This document shows, piece by piece, positions 14,313-22,523 of a stretch of 38,597 nucleotides of DNA (its first letter is position 1; every line of letters starts with the position of its first letter). Source of the DNA: Flavobacteriales bacterium. GTDB lineage: Bacteria > Bacteroidota > Bacteroidia > Flavobacteriales > BACL11. Made by a program: the position numbers and the translations under genes. The stretch is from NCBI GenBank assembly GCA_018645865.1, contig JABGVU010000079.1:1-38597 (forward strand), written 5' to 3'. The notes beneath the pieces are model-generated. The model ran no database searches and was not told the origin of the DNA. It saw only the letters and a program-made list of their open reading frames with translations.

Positions 14313-17300
14313 CTTATTAAAGTTATATGACCAACAATAACTTCAGTTAAACTAGCCTTAGTTTGTTTATATTCAATTACAAAAGGATATACTCCTTGGA
14401 TTGATAAATTTCCATCAAGCATAACCCCATTCCAACTGCCCATTTTATAATACGGATCCGTATTTTCAAAATTATTACAGATATTACCATCCTGTGAGGG
14501 AGTGGTGAGTAAAATTTCATTCGATTCAAAAATTATTTCACTACCCCATCTTTTATGAATTTTAATATTAAAAGAATAAAAACTCCCCAATCCTTTTGCA
14601 TAGAATTCATCATTACAATAATCGCCATTTGGCGTAAAACTATTTGGTGTAAATATTTTATTATCAGCATTAATACACACTTCAATTGCAAAGGAATCTA
14701 TACACCCTCCAGTATTAGCTAATATTAATTCAACAGAAAACAAACCCGTATCAGCATATACATGTATGGGGTTTTCTGCAAACACATAAGGAGTTTTTGA
14801 ATTATCTCCAAAATTCCAAAAAGAAGCTTGACTCAACTCAATAGGATTAACAATACTATTATCTAAAAATTGAAATTCGGCATCAATTAAAGAAATACAT
14901 TCTGTTTTGTTAGCAAAAAACAAAGCATCAATTTCATCATAACCAGGAATGCTAATGGTATCAGACAATTCACAGTTGGTAGAAACATCAGTAACAACAA
15001 CTTCATATCTATTATTTACAAAATCAATAATGCTATCTGTAAGGCTAACCGGGTTAGTGTTCCATAAGTAGGTGTAATTTGCAGTCGGCATGACATTCAC
15101 TTTTGCAAAACCTAGCTCACCATAACAAAGTTTAGTTGAAGTAGAAAAACTAGCTAAAAAGTTCGGAAATACAAATAGAGGAATGCTATCAACAACATCA
15201 TCAGAACAGCCATCAGAAACTGAAACTATATAAAGTGTGCTAATTGAAGGGTTCACTAAATGATTAAAACTATTACTTAAACCGTTATCCCAACTAAAAT
15301 TATAATCTCCAATTCCTCCACTAGCATTTACGCCTATATTAATATAATCTCCATTACAAATAGTATCTTCTGAACTATAAACATCAGCCAATAATTCACC
15401 ACTTATTAAAACAACAAAATCAATAGTTTCAGTACAAATTCCACTTCCGTATGAATAAGTAATTGTATGATACCCTTCTCCTGCCTGTAAAGGGTTAAAG
15501 TAGGATCCATTAATTCCATTTCCTGAAAGCACACCCCCTGTTGGTGCTGTATTTACAAAAATATTGGTATCCTTAAAACAATAAGTTAAATTAAGCCCAG
15601 AAAGATTTAATTGCGGTAAATCATAAATCGTAATACTAAAAGTATCTACACAACCATTAGGAGCTGTATAAGCAACATAGTGCTGACCTAAACTTAATTG
15701 ACTTGGAGCATACAAACCCTGATTATTATCAACAATAGCATTACCTACCCAATAACCGCCACTAGGATTTGCATTTAAAATTACATCAGGAGAAGATTGA
15801 CAAATTAGGGTGTCAATTAATACCGATTGAGAAGCAACTTTTACAATTAAATTATCTGAACAATTATTAGCTGTAAAAGTTAAAGTATGAATTCCTGTCC
15901 CAGAAATTTGTGGGCTAAATTCTCCTGGTAAATTAGTGTTAATTATCCCATTTCCAGCCCAAATTCCATTAGCTGGGGTTCTAGGTACTGTTGCTAAATC
16001 CAATTGCTGAACTCCCTCATTCATACAAAGGAATAAAGTGTCAATCTGAATATCAGTATCCACAACTAAAACCTCTGCAGTATCGGTACACCCACCAAAA
16101 GTATAAGTTACTATATCATTTCCGATTCCTAAAGAAGGATCAAAAGTACCCATAGTTTGGTTCGTAATATGTGTACCATTCCATGCTCCAACTAATGGAC
16201 TACCAGTCAAATTAAAAGGTGCCTCAGAAGGGCAAACTACTAAATCAGAACCTGCATTAATCTCATTCACTAAAATATCAACATAATCATCACACCCCTG
16301 TATAGAATATATTAAATTATGTAATCCACTATTAGCTACATCTGTCAGGAAGAACCCATCAACCGTTACTGGCCCTCCTAAAATTGATAACTTATCTATT
16401 GCAACATCCGATTGCCATGTGCCTGTAATTACTCTTAATCTTAATTTTACTTCAGTAGCATTAAAAGCTGATAAGTCAATTACTGCTTCTTGCCAAAGGC
16501 TACCTAAATCACCTGCTTGATACCAATGATTCCATGTCCAAGTGGAACCATTATCAATTGAAACATCAACAGCAAAACTACCTTGTCCTGCTCCTTGTTT
16601 ATGAAACCAAAAATGTAAAATAGGATTGTCGTAAGCCGATAAATTCAAACAAGGACTAATAATTGCAGCTTCTTTTGAATTGTTATTTGGACTAGATGCT
16701 TCTGTATAAATATAATTATAGCCTTCAAAAGCTGATGATGGACCTGTACCTCCTGAAGGAGTGGTTCCACTACTAACCACCCAATCAAAATCATTTGCAG
16801 GGTCTTGTGTCCAATTACTCAATCCTAATTCAAAACCATCCTGAAATGGAAATTGTAAAACAGTGTTTAGACATAAACTTGGCTGTTGAGGGTTATCTGG
16901 AAATACTGACCATACCCCATTAACAGGTGTAAAAGAAAGTCCGTAATTTCCTGAGTTCTGACAAAGTGTATCATCTATCTGAGTAGTAACCCCAGCAACT
17001 GTTATCAATAAGGTATCTGAACAACCATTCGGAAGCGTATAAATTGCTGTAATTACTGAAGGTCCGTTTCCTGTTGTAATATTACCATTTGCTTGAACGC
17101 AATTACAAGTTGAGCTCCAAGTTCCTCCTGGAGTAGTTGAAGATGTTGTAATATTAAAATTAGTGTTGAAACAAGCTGAAATATTTGGCCCTGCATTTAC
17201 GCCTAAGACTGTGACATCCAAATCATCAGAACAACCACCAATTCCATACGTAACTGTATAGGTTCCTGCTACCAATGCATTTGGGTTAAATGTTCCATTG

Positions 17301-18382
17301 TTTCCACTTGTAATTCCTGTTCCCCACCACCATCCACCAGCAGGATTAGCTGTTACATTAATTGAAGGAGCAGTTTGACAAATACTAATAGGTACTTGAG
17401 TTATAGGAGGATTTAAGACCACAATAGTTATGGTGTCACTTTGTGGAGCTGCCATACTAGCATCACTTACTGTAACAATATAGCTAGTTGTTACTAAAGG
17501 ACAAACTGTCCATACACCAGGACTATTGTTCCAAGCAGGATTCCAACTATAAGAATAAGAAGTGACATCTCCACCATTTACAGTTGCATATAATTCAGCA
17601 CATTCTCCTACACAAATAGTATCATTATTTGCCGTTAACTCTACCTCTAAAGGGCAATCATTTATTATGAACTGGAAGGTTGATGTTAAATCCCAAATAC
17701 TATCACAAGCATCCTGAAAATAAGACTGAAAAGAAAGAGTATAAATACCACTTTCATTTAAGCCAGGAAAAAGAGAAAGCTGAACCTGATTAGTAGAGTC
17801 GTTTATACAATTTAAAGCTATCGCATTTACCGTTTGATTTAATTGTCCCCCAACAAAAACTTGAGCTGTCCCAACTGAATCGCAATGAATATTTTGATCC
17901 AGTTCAATAATTAAAGTATTTAAGCTACAACTTACAGCAGTAGGCAAACTAATTACAGGAGGTTGTGGTATAGAAATTTGAGATTCCCAACTCAATTCAA
18001 ATCCTTCAGCAGCAACATTAACATCCGAAATAAAATCGATAGTAATGCAGCCAGAGGAGGTGATCTGAGGAGGTAAATTTACACCAGAATATGGCCCTCC
18101 CAATATTGGAAAGGTATTGTTTGGACCATCATAAATTATTACATAATCATTCTGTGGTTCCGTTTCAAAAAAAGAAAAATTAATTGCAATAGAAATAGCT
18201 CCTCCAGGACAAATAGTAAAGGAAAAACTCTCATTATGCGTATACCATCCTGGGTTATTCGTATTGGCTTCACTATCGGTTAATGTCCCCTCACAATCAA
18301 ATACAGTTTGGTTGGACATGGTATACTGTGCGAGAATACCATTTCCAAAACACATAAAAACCAAAATAAAAAAATATTTCAT
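14309..18382 (-). CDS. Giant T9SS surface protein: CUB, Ig-like repeats, MAM, PKD, type B sorting domain
   Basis: A 1357-residue exported protein. Signal peptide at 1-18; a CUB domain at about 26-135 (FDCEGTLTDSEAN, YVIIYDGPNN); then several ~75-residue repeats of the form 'C....G.W.G.GI...G.F.P....G...V.Y..GC.D' (for example NPAGGWWWGTGITSG, VGAWNGTHITNQ, NGIWAGNGI, SGGYWVGNAI). A MAM-like domain (about 511-666, QDGFELGLSNW to VAIDKLSI) sits inside one repeat. A PKD domain follows near 1160-1234 (FWNFGDNSKTPYVFAENPIHVY). The last ~120 residues are the gliding-motility-associated type B T9SS sorting domain (FTPNSFTPNGD, IHKRWG, WNGVMLDG, GVYPFVIEY). It is predicted to be exported by T9SS to the cell surface for adhesion or binding; the ligand is unknown. 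It overlaps the preceding lipoprotein gene by one base. Confidence 0.88.
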   Translation of the reverse strand: MKYFFILVFMCFGNGILAQYTMSNQTVFDCEGTLTDSEANTNNPGWYTHNESFSFTICPGGAISIAINFSFFETEPQNDYVIIYDGPNNTFPILGGPYSGVNLPPQITSSGCITIDFISDVNVAAEGFELSWESQISIPQPPVISLPTAVSCSLNTLIIELDQNIHCDSVGTAQVFVGGQLNQTVNAIALNCINDSTNQVQLSLFPGLNESGIYTLSFQSYFQDACDSIWDLTSTFQFIINDCPLEVELTANNDTICVGECAELYATVNGGDVTSYSYSWNPAWNNSPGVWTVCPLVTTSYIVTVSDASMAAPQSDTITIVVLNPPITQVPISICQTAPSINVTANPAGGWWWGTGITSGNNGTFNPNALVAGTYTVTYGIGGCSDDLDVTVLGVNAGPNISACFNTNFNITTSSTTPGGTWSSTCNCVQANGNITTGNGPSVITAIYTLPNGCSDTLLITVAGVTTQIDDTLCQNSGNYGLSFTPVNGVWSVFPDNPQQPSLCLNTVLQFPFQDGFELGLSNWTQDPANDFDWVVSSGTTPSGGTGPSSAFEGYNYIYTEASSPNNNSKEAAIISPCLNLSAYDNPILHFWFHKQGAGQGSFAVDVSIDNGSTWTWNHWYQAGDLGSLWQEAVIDLSAFNATEVKLRLRVITGTWQSDVAIDKLSILGGPVTVDGFFLTDVANSGLHNLIYSIQGCDDYVDILVNEINAGSDLVVCPSEAPFNLTGSPLVGAWNGTHITNQTMGTFDPSLGIGNDIVTYTFGGCTDTAEVLVVDTDIQIDTLFLCMNEGVQQLDLATVPRTPANGIWAGNGIINTNLPGEFSPQISGTGIHTLTFTANNCSDNLIVKVASQSVLIDTLICQSSPDVILNANPSGGYWVGNAIVDNNQGLYAPSQLSLGQHYVAYTAPNGCVDTFSITIYDLPQLNLSGLNLTYCFKDTNIFVNTAPTGGVLSGNGINGSYFNPLQAGEGYHTITYSYGSGICTETIDFVVLISGELLADVYSSEDTICNGDYINIGVNASGGIGDYNFSWDNGLSNSFNHLVNPSISTLYIVSVSDGCSDDVVDSIPLFVFPNFLASFSTSTKLCYGELGFAKVNVMPTANYTYLWNTNPVSLTDSIIDFVNNRYEVVVTDVSTNCELSDTISIPGYDEIDALFFANKTECISLIDAEFQFLDNSIVNPIELSQASFWNFGDNSKTPYVFAENPIHVYADTGLFSVELILANTGGCIDSFAIEVCINADNKIFTPNSFTPNGDYCNDEFYAKGLGSFYSFNIKIHKRWGSEIIFESNEILLTTPSQDGNICNNFENTDPYYKMGSWNGVMLDGNLSIQGVYPFVIEYKQTKASLTEVIVGHITLIR

Positions 18383-18816
18383 TATTTATTTACTGTAATT
18401 AAATCAGTAGTAACTTTATTGCTCCAATTCTTATTTTTATCCTGAATACGAATAGTAAAAGTTAATGTTTCTGTATTTCCATTACCAAATATAAATGGAG
18501 CATCAACCTCAATAAGTATTTCACCTGTTATTGAAACTTCACTCTGAGGAGGATTTAATGGAAATAAATGATAATAATCAGAATTAGAAAGTCGGCTATC
18601 CTTTATTTCTAATGATAAATAGTCAGGGTCAGAAAAACCCACAAAACCCTGAGGATGACTATAAGAAATTCTTACATTAATATTTTCTTCGAACTCAATA
18701 ATTTCAGAAGGATTCATTTCAATCAAACTAATTGAAAACTCATTTTCAACTTCCGTTTTTTTACAATTTGAAAAAATTATTGATACAGCTAGTAATATGC
18801 AAGTTATCCCTTTCAT
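18382..18816 (-). CDS. Lipoprotein of unknown function
   Basis: A 144-residue lipoprotein with signal MKGITCILLAVSIIFSNC (lipobox Cys18, then KKTE). The mature part is an all-beta, Ig-like sequence (SEIIEFEENINVRISYSHPQ, TETLTFTIRIQDKNKNWSN) resembling the cadherin/Ig-like modules of Bacteroidota lipoproteins that describe 'rates along an axis'. It starts 2 bases after the stop of the CX4CH lipoprotein gene and ends in a one-base overlap with the giant surface protein, so it is clearly co-transcribed. A partner role for its neighbours is inferred from position only. Confidence 0.75.
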   Translation of the reverse strand: MKGITCILLAVSIIFSNCKKTEVENEFSISLIEMNPSEIIEFEENINVRISYSHPQGFVGFSDPDYLSLEIKDSRLSNSDYYHLFPLNPPQSEVSITGEILIEVDAPFIFGNGNTETLTFTIRIQDKNKNWSNKVTTDLITVNK

Positions 18817-18818
18817 TA

Positions 18819-19769
18819 TTACTGCACTGTAAATGTAAAGTGTTTGACAATATTATAATCCGATCCATTAGATGGAATTTCGGTAACCGGATTAATATCA
18901 TCTTTTACAAATATCTTAATAAAAACAATATCCCCAGAATTATAAGATGACATATCTAGTGTGTACTTATGATAAAAATCATCAGTTGCACTTCCATAAT
19001 ATCCTGTTTCATTTTTAGGTGGTGTAATAATTCCCAAAGGAAATTCAGGTTTATTTTCAAAATTAAATAAATTTGTAGAAAATTTAATTTTATTATAACT
19101 TAGTTGATTAGAAGTTAAAATATCATCCTGAACCGAGAACCATAAATCAATTGAATTAGCTGTTGCAGGCACATATATCGTACCTCTAGGCAGCTCCCTT
19201 GGCAAAGGAGTATTTTGCCCTGTAACAAAAGCGATTGCACCTCTCATTTCAGGAATATTATTGGGTTGCAAAGGTGAATTACCAAATATATCTTTTGCTC
19301 CATTATCAATCCAATCTTTTATATTTTGAATATATTCTTCCTTATGATCATACCAATAATGCTCAGGGTTATATTCTGCTGAGAGTGGCATAATTCCTGA
19401 TATACCGTCAATATCTTCAATTAACCTTTTGTACAAGATTGACTTATCAGAACTGCTTGGCTTTACTCTAAACTCATAAGCATTTGTATTATCATTTTTT
19501 ATTACTGGTTGATAAACAAGCGTGTTGTACGAACTTTCAATAGTCCTAAAGTCAGGTTCAAAAGTTCCATCATGACAACCCGAATTTGCACAAGTAGGAA
19601 TAAAAATATTATTATGAAGTGCTTGAATAGTAGTTGGATCAGAGAAGTAATTTACAGTTGTGTCTTCAGGAGGATTCAAATTAGAATTATCATAAGGGTT
19701 AATTTCTCCATCTTTCTTACAGGCATGAAAAACAAGAGCAACTATAATTATATAAAGACTCTTTCTCAT
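18819..19769 (-). CDS. Lipoprotein with CX4CH heme-like motif (PSCyt1-like)
   Basis: A 316-residue lipoprotein (lipobox Cys17, HACKKDG). Residues ~45-160 look like a planctomycete-type cytochrome c domain: FIPTCANSGCHDGTFEP gives a CX4CH motif (Cys60, Cys65, His66). It is followed by KPSSSDKSILYKRL and IMPLSAEYN (a 'MP' motif with a possible distal Met) and YIQNIKDWIDNGAKD, the standard 'I..WI..GA' ending. Residues ~170-316 form a second, beta-rich domain (GTIYVPATANSIDLWFSVQDD). Heme binding is inferred from motif similarity; the spacing of four instead of two residues between cysteines is unusual. It lies 2 bases after the Tat-exported phosphatase-fold gene. Confidence 0.78.
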   Translation of the reverse strand: MRKSLYIIIVALVFHACKKDGEINPYDNSNLNPPEDTTVNYFSDPTTIQALHNNIFIPTCANSGCHDGTFEPDFRTIESSYNTLVYQPVIKNDNTNAYEFRVKPSSSDKSILYKRLIEDIDGISGIMPLSAEYNPEHYWYDHKEEYIQNIKDWIDNGAKDIFGNSPLQPNNIPEMRGAIAFVTGQNTPLPRELPRGTIYVPATANSIDLWFSVQDDILTSNQLSYNKIKFSTNLFNFENKPEFPLGIITPPKNETGYYGSATDDFYHKYTLDMSSYNSGDIVFIKIFVKDDINPVTEIPSNGSDYNIVKHFTFTVQ

Positions 19770-19771
19770 TT

Positions 19772-21103
19772 TTATATCAAATCAAATAAGGAGTTATTAC
19801 TAGCCGTAAGTCCTGCACCCATCATCTCATTTTTAAACCCTAAAATCTCAGCTATTGTTGGTGTAATATTTACAATATCTCCAATTTGATTATTTTCATT
19901 TCCTATTGTTAGATTCGAATCAACTCCAGGACCAATCACCATGTTAAAGATCCTTCTACTATTAGCATCTGAATGATCAAAGCCAGTAAAAGCATTAGCA
20001 TCAACAATATTATTCGATTCTAAATTTCTACCATGTTCTGGCGAAACAATTAAAGTTGTGTTATTAGCCATTTCAGGTATATTATTTTGAATATAATCCC
20101 ATAAATGACCAACAGCATGATCAGTTGCGTGCAAACTTTTTAAGTAGCCTGAGAAATCAGAATGACAGGCATCTACAGATGATAAATAAACTACTGAAAA
20201 CGTAGGTCTGAAACGTTTTAGCACTTCACAAGCATAACCTATAGTTTGTCCATCTCTATTGCCTCCAACTGGAGGATGAACAATTGTTCCATTTTCTTTT
20301 TTCTCAAACATATCTTTTACAAATTGCTTAATCTCTGCTTTTTCTTCTTCAGTATTACCAATATTAGGCAAAGGTTTCCCTTGTGAATACCATACATTGT
20401 CTAAAAAATATTTCATTTTATACATAGGGTCCAACTCATCTTCAGGATGATATATTTTTGCATTTTTAAGATGCTTTTCTCCATCATCACCAAAAGTAAT
20501 TGTAGGCGCTAAAAAATTAGCTCCAAATTGAGAGCCATAATCAGGGTGTAAACTATAATCCAATAAAGGCAGTGAATTACCAATTCCATTTCCTATAAAC
20601 CAAGTTTTTGTTGCCTTTACCCCTTGATGTCTTCTGAGATATTCAAATATCGTTGGCATTGAAGGTTTCATTCTCAAGCCTTGAGAATATAAATAATTTC
20701 CGGTCAACAAAGTATTTACTCCAGCATAATGACCAACTGTTGATGCATTTACTTCTTTGAATAAAGTGCCTTGTTGCTGTAAAGTTTGAGATAATAATTT
20801 AGGGATTGGAGTGTCTCCGCTTATTATTCCATCTGTACCGTAAACAATCTTATCAGTGGGTGGCGCTCCATCAAACATGTTATACATAATATTTCCAGCA
20901 CTTGGATAATCTTGACTATCATCTAAATATCTTTGTAAAATAGATTCTTGCTGCCTAACTCCTCCTGCAAATGCAACAAAAACAACATGATCGGCCATAC
21001 GACTTCCAGTTGCAGCAAACAATCTACCACTTGGCAAAATAAAAGGAGCTGTGATAGCAGCAGCACCTAAGGCTGTATTTTTTAAAAAATTTCTTCTTTT
21101 CAT
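19772..21103 (-). CDS. Tat-exported alkaline-phosphatase-superfamily / DUF1501-like protein
   Basis: A 443-residue protein. The twin-arginine signal MKRRNFLKNTALGAAAITAP marks export in folded form. The ATG at 21103 is chosen because the Tat motif begins there and it follows the previous stop by one base; the track start at 21124 lies inside the upstream gene. The core has the alkaline phosphatase/sulfatase fold pattern: HVVFVAFAGGVR near the start, VGHYAGVNTLLTGNY where sulfatases have their catalytic loop, and TLIVSPEHGRNLES and FTGFDHSDANSRRIFN supplying Asp/His metal-type ligands near the end, like SEFGR...GTDHG in DUF1501. No C/S-x-P-x-R sulfatase motif is seen, so catalysis is uncertain. 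Its neighbours suggest the planctomycete pairing of DUF1501 with DUF1549/DUF1553. Confidence 0.78.
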   Translation of the reverse strand: MKRRNFLKNTALGAAAITAPFILPSGRLFAATGSRMADHVVFVAFAGGVRQQESILQRYLDDSQDYPSAGNIMYNMFDGAPPTDKIVYGTDGIISGDTPIPKLLSQTLQQQGTLFKEVNASTVGHYAGVNTLLTGNYLYSQGLRMKPSMPTIFEYLRRHQGVKATKTWFIGNGIGNSLPLLDYSLHPDYGSQFGANFLAPTITFGDDGEKHLKNAKIYHPEDELDPMYKMKYFLDNVWYSQGKPLPNIGNTEEEKAEIKQFVKDMFEKKENGTIVHPPVGGNRDGQTIGYACEVLKRFRPTFSVVYLSSVDACHSDFSGYLKSLHATDHAVGHLWDYIQNNIPEMANNTTLIVSPEHGRNLESNNIVDANAFTGFDHSDANSRRIFNMVIGPGVDSNLTIGNENNQIGDIVNITPTIAEILGFKNEMMGAGLTASNNSLFDLI

Positions 21104-21104
21104 A

Positions 21105-21587
21105 TTAATAAAACTGATATTCATTAGACAAAGAAAATGCAGAATACACCATCTCTACTGATACATCAGGATGTGATGCAAAAAAAAATAAGAAGAATTC
21201 TCGTTCTGCCTCTGTTAAATCGCGTACATAAAACCGCTTATAGGTTTGTTCAATAAAAGCATTAACATCAGTCCTCATAAGTGAATCAGATGGCATGGTG
21301 ACTGCTGATTTATTCATAAAATTACTTAAGATTATTTCATGAGCAACTTCTTTATCTCCAATTGATTCAATACAGTTTGTAATCTCTACTAATTCATTTG
21401 CTGACAAAGCCTTTTGAAACAAATTAGCGTATAAGATAGAGATATATTGAGATATAGTTTTTAACTTATTTTTATTTGCATTATATGAAGTTGCGTTCAC
21501 TTGGTTTACATCATAAATAATATCATCCTTCTTACAAGATGTCGCTAATACTGATAAACAGAAAAATAATAGAGTTATCTTTTTCAT
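21105..21587 (-). CDS. Lipoprotein with two DUF1553/DUF4214-like helical units
   Basis: A 160-residue lipoprotein (lipobox Cys18, ATSCKKDD). After a short linker come two helical units of the same pattern: YISILYANLFQKALSANELVEI ... EIILSNFM, and FIEQTYKRFYVRDLTEAEREF ... SAFSLSNEYQFY. The same 'LY..L..R..T..E ... S.EY.F' pattern occurs three times in the preceding gene product and resembles the C-terminal end of planctomycete DUF1553 proteins and DUF4214 modules. It has no visible catalytic motif. The start lies 6 bases after the upstream gene and one base separates it from the Tat-exported protein. Confidence 0.72.
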   Translation of the reverse strand: MKKITLLFFCLSVLATSCKKDDIIYDVNQVNATSYNANKNKLKTISQYISILYANLFQKALSANELVEITNCIESIGDKEVAHEIILSNFMNKSAVTMPSDSLMRTDVNAFIEQTYKRFYVRDLTEAEREFFLFFFASHPDVSVEMVYSAFSLSNEYQFY

Positions 21588-21593
21588 AAGCGA

Positions 21594-22508
21594 TTAGTTA
21601 AAGTGAGCATATTCATCTGTTTTCATTATTGCTCTTTGCATTTTCTGAAAATCTTTATCCACAAAATAAGTTTCCATTAAAACAGTTGTTTCTTGAGTAG
21701 TTGGATTTCTTGCTAACAAAGTACCAAAACACCATACAATAGTACCTTCATAAAATTCTTTAGTATTACAAATAAGATGTGTAAAATCACCTTTATTATT
21801 GACTGATCCTCCTAGTACTATTTGAGCAGTATTATCTTCAATAATCTTATATACCTCATCAAATTCATACTGTGTTGGATAACGAAAAAGAAGATTGTCA
21901 AAAGCAGCATTAATAAAATTAAAAGTATTCATGTTAATATTATCATAAACTGAATTGAAAATCATTCTTCTATGCATCTCATTGATTTCAATAAACCCGT
22001 TATAGTATTGCAATTCAGATATTAAAACATTATTTAGTTTATGATAATTTACAAGTTTCTTATTAGCATCCAGCATATTGCCATTAACTGAATCAACTAA
22101 ATAAGCCGAATAATGATTACCTAATTGAGACTCTATATAATTATTAGAAGCCCCCTCAATTAATCGTACTTTTATCATATCATACATCCTATGATAATAT
22201 GCAAATTTATAAGATGAATCTCCTTCGATAAAACTGGTATCAGATTGTAGTTTTATTATCAAGTCGCCCCTACTTTCTAAAGTAATATCTTTATCTTTTA
22301 AAAACTGAACATCATTTTCCATTTCTATATCAAAAGGCTCTCTTCCAAGCAAGTCAATATATAATCGGTTTACATAATTTTCCAACAACAAAGTAGGAAT
22401 TTCACCATAATATGGTGCATCATTATCATTAATGATTTCAACATCATTCTTACAGGACAATAAGCCAATAAAGAAAAGATATATATATAAAACTTTATTG
22501 CGCATCAT
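21594..22508 (-). CDS. Lipoprotein with DUF1549/DUF4214-like helical units
   Basis: A 304-residue lipoprotein (lipobox Cys19, GLLSCKND). At about residues 43-62 it has YVNRLYIDLLGREPFDIEME, close to the 'LY.DLLGR.P...E' hallmark of DUF1549 and DUF4214 modules. Two further copies follow: FDNLLFRYPTQYEFDEV with ICNTKEFYEG, and FGTLLARNPTTQE with IMKTDEYAHFN. The protein thus looks like three helical units spread around a middle region (about 100-195) containing YHRMYDMIKVRLIEGASNN. No enzyme motif is visible. It is co-transcribed with the other lipoproteins and probably forms a complex at the membrane; that is inference. Confidence 0.72.
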   Translation of the reverse strand: MMRNKVLYIYLFFIGLLSCKNDVEIINDNDAPYYGEIPTLLLENYVNRLYIDLLGREPFDIEMENDVQFLKDKDITLESRGDLIIKLQSDTSFIEGDSSYKFAYYHRMYDMIKVRLIEGASNNYIESQLGNHYSAYLVDSVNGNMLDANKKLVNYHKLNNVLISELQYYNGFIEINEMHRRMIFNSVYDNINMNTFNFINAAFDNLLFRYPTQYEFDEVYKIIEDNTAQIVLGGSVNNKGDFTHLICNTKEFYEGTIVWCFGTLLARNPTTQETTVLMETYFVDKDFQKMQRAIMKTDEYAHFN

Positions 22509-22523
22509 ATTTAAACTATTATC

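Noticed and set aside
14309-18382. Possible frameshift or assembly join at the MAM insertion in the giant gene
   Set aside because: The reading frame is continuous and both halves of the repeat resume in frame, so a genuine domain insertion is simpler.
19509-19889. Plus-strand ORF of 126 aa
   Set aside because: Runs across the junction of two well-supported minus-strand genes and has no signal or domain.
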